Source: Coriobacteriia bacterium (GTDB lineage Bacteria; Actinomycetota; Coriobacteriia; Anaerosomatales; Anaerosomataceae). Taken from it: a stretch of 47,518 nucleotides of DNA. How positions within the stretch are numbered: position 1 is the first letter of the stretch; every line of letters begins with the position of its first letter. The translations under genes were made by a program, and so were the position numbers. Positions 1 to 7,622 of the stretch are shown piece by piece. Location of the stretch: the NCBI GenBank assembly GCA_016938395.1, contig JAFGUS010000046.1, positions 1-47,518 on the forward strand, read 5' to 3'. The notes below the pieces were generated by a model. The model saw only the letters and a program-made list of their open reading frames with translations. It searched no databases and had not been told where the DNA came from.

Positions 1-3000
1 GCCGAATACGGCGAGACCTGGGTCTACTGGATCCCTGCGGGCGACGACAGCGGGATCCTCGTGCGGGCGCACGCCTCGGTGTGGTGGTCGGAGTCGGATA
101 TGACGGCCGGAGAGCACTACGGCTCCCAGCTCGACCCGCTCATCGCCGAAGTCGAGGGCGTCCTCGCGTCGCTCAGGTTCCATCCGCTCGACGGGACGGC
201 TGCCGGAGCGGGCGTTCCCGCCGCGGGCGGCAGCACCTCGCCGTGGCGGACGGTCGCGGGTGGCGCGGCAGCGGTCGCTGCGGCCGCCGTGGCACTCGCG
301 GGCGCGATGGCAAGCGCGCGCGCAAAGACCGGCGCCGAGGAGCCTCCGCCCGACCAGCCGGTGGGCTACATCCTCCAGCTTTCCGGACGCTCGATCCAGG
401 TGAGCGCCGAGCACTCGGCAACCTTCACCGTGCAGGTGTTCAGAGTGCTCGCAAACGGCACATACCAGCCCGCAAGTGACGCGGCTATCGTGCTCCACCC
501 GCCAGCGGGCGTGAGCGTACAGCCGCAGACCGCGTACGGCACGCTCAGGACGGTCGTGTGGCAGACGGGCGCGATCGCGGCAGGCTCGGCCATCACCGTC
601 GAAGGGCAGTCGGCGCTCGGCATGACCACCGCGTTGGTGGGCGTGGCTGCCGCCGGTGAGAGCCGCATCGTCACGCGCATCGAGCCCGCCGACACGCTCG
701 CGCTCCGCACTCAGGGCGACCACTCGATCACGCTCATCGCGGCAGTCGAGCTCCTGGGCGCCGATGCCACCGACCCTGCCCTCGACCCGGCCTCCGTGCG
801 CGCCACGGTCGCCTTTGCCGAGGACTCCGAGTGGCTCGAGATCTCCGAGGCGATCGACTACGAGGACGGCCGCGCCATCACCGTGATGGCCTCGCAGCCC
901 GACCCGACGAGTCCCGTGCAGCCACCCGAGAGTGCCACGGTCCGCGTGACAGCACAGCTCGGCGAGCGGCCGCTGACCGAGCTCGTGGCGATCCCGCTCG
1001 CCGGTCTACCCGAGATCGACGCCAAGCCCGATGAGGTCCCCTTCGCCGCCGAGTCGGGGTCTGTGGCCGAGGTAGCCATCACCATCAAGAACGCGGGCGA
1101 TACGCCGTGGCAGTTCGACACACTGTGGCGCGAGGGTTCGCGCGAGATCGCTTCGGCCTCCATCGAGCCCACCGGCCCGTCGGCCGCCACGCTCACGCTC
1201 ACCGAAGACGGCGGCGAGAACCTCGACCCCACGCGTCCGCAGACCGCCTCCACGCTCGTGGTGGTGGCCACCGCCGACGGCTACGACGAGCTGCGCCGCC
1301 ACGTGGACGTGATCGTCACACAGGAGGGCATATTCATCGACCGCACGAACGTCGACCCGTCGACCGGCGCCTTCCCGCTTGCCGCGGATGGCTCGGCGCG
1401 CACCACCGCGATCGACCTGCGCGTGTTCGTGCGCGACCCCGCCACCGGCGACATCGCCCCCGATATCGGTCTGGCCGAGCAGGCAACGATCGAGATCGGC
1501 GGGCAGGAGGGCACGAGCGGGCACGCCGGGCTCAAGGCGGGCAGCCTGATCGTGGAGCCTGCAGGCGTCCGGCAGCTCAACATCCCGAGCGCCACCTTCA
1601 ACGTGTCACTCGAGCGCAAGCTCCCCACCGCGGGCGAGCCGGTCCCCGCGGCACTGCTCGTAAGCGTCCCCGGCTACGACGCCGACCGCTTCTCGGCACT
1701 CGCACCGCTACGTCTGCTCGGTGTGAACATGGAGCCGTACTCGGCCGCATGGGAGCTCGAGCGTGACAACTGCCTCGACATCATCCGCAGCTACGTCCCC
1801 TTCGAGCACCAGGACCGCCTGTACGCCCTGGTAGCCGAGCGCTCGCGCACGATGGGCGCCGAGGGCCTGTTCTACATGCGCGAGCAGATCTGGACCTTCG
1901 CCTTCAACCAGATCATGAAAGAGAAGCACGAGCACCTCGACGCTGCCTGGTGGAACCAGCAGATCGAGGACACACTCGACTGGGTCTCGTGGTGCGGCGA
2001 CATCGCCTTCGGCGTGGCGAGCGGTTCGTACGTGGGCGTGGTCGGCTCCATGGCCATCGGTATGCTCAAACCGTTGTTGGTCTCGGCGATGGAGGTCTGG
2101 CTCGCCGGAGGCGGACTGGACGACTGGCTCGTGGCACAGACCTCCACGATCACAGACGTCTTGGAAGGCGCCGTCACCGACCCCGACTTCCTCACGAAGC
2201 TCTCCGGCAAGAGCAAAGCCGTCGGCTATGCGCTGTTCATCGCCTACTTCTTCGCCAAGGAGCTCTACAACGACCCGAACCTCTCGGTCACCAATGCGAT
2301 GAAGAACGTCGGCCGGCAGCTGCGCGACGAGGGCCTGATCGCGTTCCTCAAGTGGGCCGCCAGCAAGCGTGGCATCACGCTCGCGTCGCTGCGTAAGGGC
2401 ACGTCCGGCGCCGATGCGGGCACGCGGAAGCCGGCAGCGCCCGATGCGCCACGCGCCAAAACGCCCGGGGCCGCACCTGATGCCCCGCGCACGAGAACTC
2501 CTGCGGCCACTCCCGACGCACCGCGCACGAGGGTTCCCGCAGCAGGCGATGCGCCTCCCCCGGGAACCCCGGCCACCGGGCCTGGCGGCGTGACACCCGA
2601 TGCGCCGCGCAAACGGAACGCCGGCGGTGATGCCGATACCACCACACGGCCGAGAACGGACGCTCCGGACGCGGACACCACGCCCGGGGACCGCACGCCG
2701 GAGGCCGAGACGCGCACCCGGGACACCGACGTCTCGCGGCGCGACACCGACACGGCCGAGCCGAAGAAACCCGCCGACGCCAACCCGAAACCCGAACAGA
2801 AGTCCGAGCAGAAGCCGGAGCAGAAGCCGGAACAGAAGGCGGCCGAGAGCGACGCGCCCGACCCGCGCTCCACCAACGCCGACCCAAAGGTCCGCGCAGA
2901 GGCTATCGCGAACGATATCAAGCGGAAGACCGGCACCTTCGGCGAACTCGACCCGCCGACGGTCGAGCGCATCATGCGCGATCCGGACGCGATGCGTGAG

Positions 3001-3813
3001 CTCCGGAAGAACCACCCTGACCTCTGGAAGAAGGTCACGACCACCCGCGCGAAGATCTACGCGGGGCACGACGCGAAGCTCAAGAGTTGGATCGAGCAGA
3101 ACGTACCCGAGGCCAAGGGTCGCGAAGTCGAGATTCGCAATGTCGGTACGGCCGACGGTGTGGACCGTGACTACCGGGCGGGTTACGTGGTCACCGACCC
3201 TGTCACCGGCAAGAAGAACTTCATCGAACTGAAGAAGGAGTCGTGGGTACCCGAATCGCAGAAGATATTCGCCGGTGAGACCGGCGGGCCGACCGATTCC
3301 AAGGGCGCCGCAAGATGGGCCAAGGACCACCAGCAACTCGGCACCGATCAGTACCACGCCGAGGCGAGCATCGACATGGCCGACCAGCGCACCGTCTGGA
3401 ACGAACAGACGCAGACGTGGGAGAAGACGCAGGTCAGGCCCAACATCGACCTGGTGAAAGAGGGCTGCTCCACGCTGCTCGACCCGGAGGGCTACGGCAA
3501 GACGTACGAGACCAAGGTCATCGAGGCCTACGCCGAGGGCAACACGCTCGACGCCTACAAGCAGGCCAGCAAGGCGACCCACTCGCTCGAAGGTGTGCGT
3601 GAAGGCTACAGGCTGCAGGACTTCGAGGTGAAGGACCTGCCACCGAAGATCAGCGAGGGCATGCAGACCGTCGCGGACGTGGACGCCGGTCGGCTCACAC
3701 CTGCCGAGGCCGAGGCGCGTCTGAAAGAAGCCGGCTACACCGGCGGCCTGCCGGACTTCATGGAGAAGATCTCGGGTCAGTTCGCGGGCTTCAAGTGGGC
3801 GCGCCAGAAGTAG
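1..3813 (+). CDS. Giant membrane-anchored protein with putative PD-(D/E)xK-type C-terminal domain (5' end outside window)
   Basis: The frame is open from base 1, so the true start lies upstream; 1270 residues are visible. In order: the end of an unrecognised N-terminal domain (1-80); an Ala/Gly-rich transmembrane segment (about 84-107); a long beta-rich, Ig-like region (about 120-570); an alpha-helical region with several hydrophobic stretches (about 600-790); a Pro/Ala/Thr/Glu low-complexity linker (about 805-960); and a C-terminal globular domain (about 965-1270). That last domain has Asp-rich DRDY near residue 1055 followed by IELKKE (Glu1076, Lys1078), the spacing expected of a PD-(D/E)xK nuclease, with Gln residues downstream. 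A linker plus a distinct C-terminal domain recalls polymorphic toxins, but no adjacent immunity gene is obvious and the next gene is convergent. Function is inferred and uncertain. Confidence 0.7.
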   Translation, partial: AEYGETWVYWIPAGDDSGILVRAHASVWWSESDMTAGEHYGSQLDPLIAEVEGVLASLRFHPLDGTAAGAGVPAAGGSTSPWRTVAGGAAAVAAAAVALAGAMASARAKTGAEEPPPDQPVGYILQLSGRSIQVSAEHSATFTVQVFRVLANGTYQPASDAAIVLHPPAGVSVQPQTAYGTLRTVVWQTGAIAAGSAITVEGQSALGMTTALVGVAAAGESRIVTRIEPADTLALRTQGDHSITLIAAVELLGADATDPALDPASVRATVAFAEDSEWLEISEAIDYEDGRAITVMASQPDPTSPVQPPESATVRVTAQLGERPLTELVAIPLAGLPEIDAKPDEVPFAAESGSVAEVAITIKNAGDTPWQFDTLWREGSREIASASIEPTGPSAATLTLTEDGGENLDPTRPQTASTLVVVATADGYDELRRHVDVIVTQEGIFIDRTNVDPSTGAFPLAADGSARTTAIDLRVFVRDPATGDIAPDIGLAEQATIEIGGQEGTSGHAGLKAGSLIVEPAGVRQLNIPSATFNVSLERKLPTAGEPVPAALLVSVPGYDADRFSALAPLRLLGVNMEPYSAAWELERDNCLDIIRSYVPFEHQDRLYALVAERSRTMGAEGLFYMREQIWTFAFNQIMKEKHEHLDAAWWNQQIEDTLDWVSWCGDIAFGVASGSYVGVVGSMAIGMLKPLLVSAMEVWLAGGGLDDWLVAQTSTITDVLEGAVTDPDFLTKLSGKSKAVGYALFIAYFFAKELYNDPNLSVTNAMKNVGRQLRDEGLIAFLKWAASKRGITLASLRKGTSGADAGTRKPAAPDAPRAKTPGAAPDAPRTRTPAATPDAPRTRVPAAGDAPPPGTPATGPGGVTPDAPRKRNAGGDADTTTRPRTDAPDADTTPGDRTPEAETRTRDTDVSRRDTDTAEPKKPADANPKPEQKSEQKPEQKPEQKAAESDAPDPRSTNADPKVRAEAIANDIKRKTGTFGELDPPTVERIMRDPDAMRELRKNHPDLWKKVTTTRAKIYAGHDAKLKSWIEQNVPEAKGREVEIRNVGTADGVDRDYRAGYVVTDPVTGKKNFIELKKESWVPESQKIFAGETGGPTDSKGAARWAKDHQQLGTDQYHAEASIDMADQRTVWNEQTQTWEKTQVRPNIDLVKEGCSTLLDPEGYGKTYETKVIEAYAEGNTLDAYKQASKATHSLEGVREGYRLQDFEVKDLPPKISEGMQTVADVDAGRLTPAEAEARLKEAGYTGGLPDFMEKISGQFAGFKWARQK
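2419..2841 (+). repeat. Low-complexity repeats in the linker of the giant protein
   Basis: The DNA encodes imperfect copies of a PDAPR(T/A)(R/K)(T/V)P-type unit at about 2440-2620, then an Asp/Thr/Arg-rich stretch, then near-perfect hexanucleotide-based repeats encoding EQKPEQKPEQK at about 2800-2838. The region is probably an extended, disordered spacer between the membrane-proximal part and the C-terminal domain. Such tracts are prone to length change by slippage. Confidence 0.75.
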
Positions 3814-3816
3814 GGC

Positions 3817-4305
3817 TCAGACGACCAGCGCGGCCTCAAGGTCGAACCCCTCGGCGAAGGGGTTCGCAAAGCGCACGCCCTCGATGACCGCGCCGTCGGC
3901 GAAATCCTCGGAGAGCACGAGCGGGATGCGGTGCACGCGCGCCACCGCCCAGATCTGGGCGTCGTAGTAGGGCATCTGGTAGCGGATGGTGGCCCGGAGA
4001 GCCTCGAGGACCACCCTAGTCGTGGTGTTGCGGACTGGAAACGCCCGCGCCCATGCTTCCGCCTGCGGCACGACACTCTCGGGAGGGATCAGATGCTGGA
4101 ACTTCCGAAGTACGACCGAGCAGTACTCGCCAAGTACTTGTGCGCACAGGCTCGCGACGCCCGAAGACTCCAGTGAGTCGAGGATTCTGCGTGCCTGGAC
4201 GGACTTCTCCGGCTCGGCGGAGTCAACGGCATAGATCAGGACGTTAGTATCGAGCAGAACCGCCGCGCTCGTGAAGCTCCTCGCGTGTCCACCTACGACC
4301 TCCAC
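3817..4305 (-). CDS. vapC: PIN-domain toxin, VapC family ribonuclease
   Basis: A 162-residue PIN-domain protein. The motif LLDTNVLIY gives the first metal-binding Asp, a Glu follows in LGEY, and further acidic residues sit in YYDAQIW and SEDFADG, in the usual PIN order. VapC toxins are Mg-dependent RNases that cut tRNA or rRNA. The GTG start overlaps the 3' end of the antitoxin gene by 62 nt; there is no later in-frame ATG, GTG or TTG before the LLDTN motif, so this start is forced unless a CTG is used. Antitoxin-first order with overlap is typical of the class. Confidence 0.88.
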   Translation of the reverse strand: MEVVGGHARSFTSAAVLLDTNVLIYAVDSAEPEKSVQARRILDSLESSGVASLCAQVLGEYCSVVLRKFQHLIPPESVVPQAEAWARAFPVRNTTTRVVLEALRATIRYQMPYYDAQIWAVARVHRIPLVLSEDFADGAVIEGVRFANPFAEGFDLEAALVV

Positions 4306-4519
4306 TACCCCAACCTTCCCGGTCTGCGCGCTCGAACTCGGACTTCAGGAACTCCCACGCTTCCCGCCTTCGCACCTGCTCCTCGGCATCTTTCAACAGC
4401 GAGTCGATCGCCTGCCGGATAAGCGCGGACTGCGAAATGCCGAGTGCTTTGGCATGCGCTTCGAGCGCGCGCTCCTGGTCGGGGTCGATGACGATCTGCT
4501 TGCGTACCATGCGCGCCAT
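4244..4519 (-). CDS. Ribbon-helix-helix antitoxin of the PIN toxin
   Basis: A 91-residue protein whose N-terminus (RKQIVIDPDQERALEAHAKA) has the short beta strand and first helix of a MetJ/Arc/CopG ribbon-helix-helix domain, followed by LGISQSALIRQAID. The charged C-terminal half (about 50-91, EQVRRREAWEFLKSEFE) should wrap around and neutralise the partner PIN toxin. By family precedent the pair autorepresses its promoter. The AT-richer stretch just upstream (4555-4600), containing a GTATAC palindrome, is a plausible promoter/operator. A second ATG three codons in is an alternative start. Confidence 0.85.
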   Translation of the reverse strand: MARMVRKQIVIDPDQERALEAHAKALGISQSALIRQAIDSLLKDAEEQVRRREAWEFLKSEFERADREGWGSGGRRWTREELHERGGSARY

Positions 4520-4656
4520 TGTGAACCACCAGCCTTACCAGAACCGCACCCGAACACTACCGGTTGTATACCCACACATACACATCATCTTACACACCCC
4601 TGTGTGCAGCGGGGATCTTTGGGCAGCTCTCGGGTAATCGGGTGCTGCGCAAGCCC

Positions 4657-5685
4657 TCAGATGATGCGGACTCTGCCAGCTTCGCCCTGGACAGCGCGCC
4701 CGACGACGGCGGCCTCCTCGCCTCGCGCTGCAAGCGCGGCGAGAAGCGCGTCGACCTTCTCCGCAGCAACGGCCATGAGCAGCCCGCCGCTCGTCTGCGG
4801 ATCGGCGAGGATCCCTTTCCACGTGAAGTCCGCAGGGCCCCAATCGGTGAACTCGTCGAGGTATGCCACGACGTCAGCGGTGCGGCCGGGGCGCACCATC
4901 GCCTCGGCATACTCCACGACCTTCGGCCACACCGGCACGCGGGCAAGCTCGATCTCACACGCGCAGCCACTGCCCTCGGCCATCTCATGGATGTGGCCCG
5001 CAAGCCCGAAGCCGGTGATGTCCGTGGCGGCATGGACGCCAACCTCCAGCATCGCCTCGGCGGCGGCGCGGTTGAGGTGCGCCATGCTCTCGATCACTTC
5101 GCGCTGGCTCTCCTCGGTCTCGAGCCCCTGCTTGATGGCGGTGTTAAGGATGCCGACGCCGATGCGCTTGGTGAGCACGAGTGCGTCGCCGGGTTTCGCG
5201 CCGACGTTCCGCACGACCTCGTCCGGATGCGCCACGCCCATCACCGACAGACCGTACTTGGGCTCCTTGTCGTCGATCGTGTGACCGCCGACGATCACCG
5301 CTCCGGCTTCACGGACCTTGTCGGCGCCGCCCCGAAGCACCTCGGCGGTCACCTCCGGGGGCAGCGAGCACGGCATCGCCACGAGGTTCATCGCGGTGAG
5401 CGGACGGCCGCCCATGGCGTAGATGTCCGAAAGCGAGTTCGCGGCGGTGATCCGGCCGAAGTCGTAGGGATCATCGACCATCGGTGTGAAGAAGTCGACC
5501 GTGAGCAACACGGCCTGGTCGCCCAGACGGTAGACCGCAGCGTCATCGGAGGTGTCGAAGCCGACCAGCAGATCGTGCGACTCACCGGGATTCATCTTCT
5601 CGAGCACGGCGGCGAGGTCACCCGGACCCCACTTGGCGGCTCAACCCGCCTTGGATGACATCTGTGTGAGGCGGATGCGCTCCAC
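4657..5685 (-). CDS. selD: Selenide, water dikinase SelD, with selenocysteine encoded by in-frame TGA
   Basis: Makes selenophosphate from selenide and ATP, the selenium donor for Sec-tRNA synthesis. Reading from GTG 5685, preceded by a GGGAG ribosome site, gives 14 residues ending in SSKAG, then an in-frame TGA (5641-5643), then AAKWGPGDL. This is the SelD active-site loop (usual KxxGCxxK), so the TGA stands where the catalytic Cys/Sec belongs. The total of 342 residues is normal for SelD, and the rest of the protein (GGHTIDDKEPKYGLSVMGV, DITGFGLAGH) matches the family. A start after the TGA (ATG 5607) would remove the catalytic loop. Automatic annotation may truncate this gene. Confidence 0.95.
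5612..5632 (-). promoter_or_regulatory. Candidate bacterial SECIS hairpin in selD mRNA
   Basis: On the minus strand the stem GTGGGGTC / GACCTCGC (two G-U pairs) with loop CGGGT begins 8 nt after the selD TGA. Its apical loop lies 17-21 nt after the TGA, inside the window known for bacterial SECIS elements bound by SelB, and contains G residues. Structure was inferred by eye. Confidence 0.6.
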
Positions 5686-5779
5686 GGCTGCTCCCTGCTA
5701 TCGGCTGCATGCATTAATAGGATAACTGATTCTGATAGCACTGTACGTGCGAAATCGCGTGGAGCGGCGATCGGGATCC

Positions 5780-6235
5780 TTACTCGGCCCGCTGGAAGAC
5801 GAGGAACACGACGCCATCCGGATCCAGCAGGGTGAGCGTGTCGCCGTCGTAGACATAGGCGGTCACCGTGGTGAGCGCCTCGAAGTACGCATCCTCGACA
5901 GCCATCGCGTCGTCGGGCCCGGCCATCAGCGTCCGCGCCACATCGCCTACCTTGAACACCGCGCCACCTGCGGTGTACTCGCCGCCATAGCTGTTCACCG
6001 GCGCCTGTCCGGTCATCTCATCGGCAGTGAACGCCGCGGTGACGGTATGGCCGCCGATCTCAACGCCGCTCTGTGGAAGCTCGGTGAGGACCCACGACGT
6101 ACCGCCCAACTGGTTGCTGCTGCCGAGCATCCACGCGACGACGCCCGTCGCCACCATCACCAGCACCAGAGCGATCGCGAGCCCCCACTGGACGCCGTGA
6201 CTTCCTTCACGCGGAACGTGCGGCTGATCGTCCAT
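5780..6235 (-). CDS. Membrane-anchored META (HslJ-like) domain protein
   Basis: 151 residues. A short cytoplasmic N-terminus is followed by one transmembrane helix (about 17-37, WGLAIALVLVMVATGVVAWM) and an extracytoplasmic META domain: GTSWVLTE at the first strand, then the turn PVNSYGGEYT, matching the CNxYGGxY hallmark of HslJ-like domains with the Cys replaced. META domains occur in envelope proteins linked to stress or drug resistance, but their biochemistry is poorly defined. The start has a strong GGAGGAG site 4 nt upstream. The gene lies between selD and the EAL operon on the same strand. Confidence 0.75.
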   Translation of the reverse strand: MDDQPHVPREGSHGVQWGLAIALVLVMVATGVVAWMLGSSNQLGGTSWVLTELPQSGVEIGGHTVTAAFTADEMTGQAPVNSYGGEYTAGGAVFKVGDVARTLMAGPDDAMAVEDAYFEALTTVTAYVYDGDTLTLLDPDGVVFLVFQRAE

Positions 6236-6253
6236 GCGTCTCCTCCCGCGCCC

Positions 6254-7609
6254 TCAGAGATCCGGAGTCACGTCGGCGTCTGCCGGGAACGGCACCTGCG
6301 GGCGACAGAAGAGGAAGCCCTGGCCGTACTCCACGCCGATCTCACGCAACACCGCAAGTTGCTCGGGCCGTTCGATCCCCTCGGCTATGAGCTTCACGCC
6401 CGTGCGCTCCGCGAAGGTCGCGATCGTGCCCACCAGGGCGCGACGCACATCATCGGTATCGATGTCGCGCACGAGCGAGAGATCGATCTTCAGCCACTCG
6501 GGGTGCACCTCTGCGATGCACTGCATCGAGCCGTACCCCGCGCCCCCGTCGTCGATTGCGATCCTGAAACCGAGCGCGCGTAGGTACTCGAGCGTCGCGC
6601 GGAAGGCGCCGAAGTCCTCCACCGCGGTCCGCTCGGTGATCTCGAGCACGATCTGCGAGGGGGCCATGTTCGACTCGGCCACGACCGAGCTCATCATGAT
6701 GTCACGCAGTTCGGGGTCTGAGACCGCTTCAGGTTCGATGTTGACGAACAACAACCGGCCCGCAGGTAGATCCACCGCTGACTCGAACGCCCGATGGCGG
6801 CAGAGCCGCTCGAGCTTGAGCACGAGATCGCTGTCATATGCGACCTTGAAGAGCTTGTCGGGCCGCTCGAACTCGCTCGCTTCAGGCCCACGGGAGAGCG
6901 CCTCGTAGCCGATGATCTCGAGGTCGTCGAGCCGGTAGATGGGGTGTACGAACGTGCGTACGTCCCCTGCCTGGATGATCTGCTCGAGGCGTCGCTTGCG
7001 GCACTCACCGTCAGTGCATTCGCGCATGTCGGAGTCCGCGAGAGCGGTCTCGAGCGCCATATGCACGAGCCGCTCCAGGCGCACGCTGTCGTCCCGGCGC
7101 ACCGTGGCCGCGCCCGCATAGCAGCCGAACTTCGGGTACAGCGATGGGTCCAGGACGGCCGAGAGGTCCTCACGGACATGTGATTCGATGCGCCTGGCGA
7201 GGAGATCGAGCGCCTCACGCTGCATCCCGGCGGTAGTGCGCGGTGGCGAGAGCAGCACCACGAGGGAGTTGCCGGAGATCATGAGCTCGGCAACGATGTC
7301 GCTGTCCCGGAGTTCGAACCCGGTGATGCGCTCGAGCGATGCCGCTACCTCGCGCATGACCTCGTCGAAGACCTCCCAGCCATAGATCTCTTCGATCTTG
7401 GAGTACTTGATGACGTTGAGGCACAGCAGCGATATCTCGCCCCGCTCCTCGAGAAGCGACTCGATGCGCGGGAAGAGCAGCGGCGCGGTAGGCAACCCGG
7501 TGACCGGGTCGAAGAGCACGCGCCGGAGGTGGGGGTGCTTCTCGACGAGATCGTGAAGCTCGAGCCATGGCTCCAGCAGGAACGAGCAGCTTCGTGTTGT
7601 GTCCGGCAT
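6254..7609 (-). CDS. c-di-GMP phosphodiesterase: degenerate GGDEF plus EAL domain
   Basis: 451 residues, no signal peptide or membrane segment. Residues about 30-200 are a GGDEF-like fold (FDPVTGLP start) in which the signature is replaced by SGNSL (112-116), so cyclase activity is very unlikely. Residues about 205-445 are an EAL domain retaining YEALSRG (Glu236), VNIEP, LEITE, AIDDGGAGYG, LKIDLSLV, IAEGIE and YGQGF: the metal ligands, the catalytic Lys and the loop-6 DD are all present. It should therefore degrade c-di-GMP to pGpG, with the N-terminal domain perhaps regulatory. A CTDGEC pair (199-204) lies between the domains. It is the last gene of the 11370-6254 operon, 13 nt after the GH42-like gene. 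Confidence 0.88.
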   Translation of the reverse strand: MPDTTRSCSFLLEPWLELHDLVEKHPHLRRVLFDPVTGLPTAPLLFPRIESLLEERGEISLLCLNVIKYSKIEEIYGWEVFDEVMREVAASLERITGFELRDSDIVAELMISGNSLVVLLSPPRTTAGMQREALDLLARRIESHVREDLSAVLDPSLYPKFGCYAGAATVRRDDSVRLERLVHMALETALADSDMRECTDGECRKRRLEQIIQAGDVRTFVHPIYRLDDLEIIGYEALSRGPEASEFERPDKLFKVAYDSDLVLKLERLCRHRAFESAVDLPAGRLLFVNIEPEAVSDPELRDIMMSSVVAESNMAPSQIVLEITERTAVEDFGAFRATLEYLRALGFRIAIDDGGAGYGSMQCIAEVHPEWLKIDLSLVRDIDTDDVRRALVGTIATFAERTGVKLIAEGIERPEQLAVLREIGVEYGQGFLFCRPQVPFPADADVTPDL

Positions 7610-7622
7610 GTACCCCTGCTCC

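Noticed and set aside
2419..2841. CRISPR-like array
   Set aside because: The repeats are in-frame coding repeats of irregular length with no unique spacers of constant size.
1708..3582. A 624-residue open frame on the minus strand inside the giant protein gene
   Set aside because: Arg/Val/Leu-rich translation with no recognisable domain; it mirrors the GC-rich codon pattern of the plus-strand gene, whose protein has clear domain structure and linker repeats.
4520..4656. Possible tRNA or small RNA between the antitoxin gene and selD
   Set aside because: No tRNA-like fold found; the AT-richer part is better explained as the toxin-antitoxin promoter/operator.
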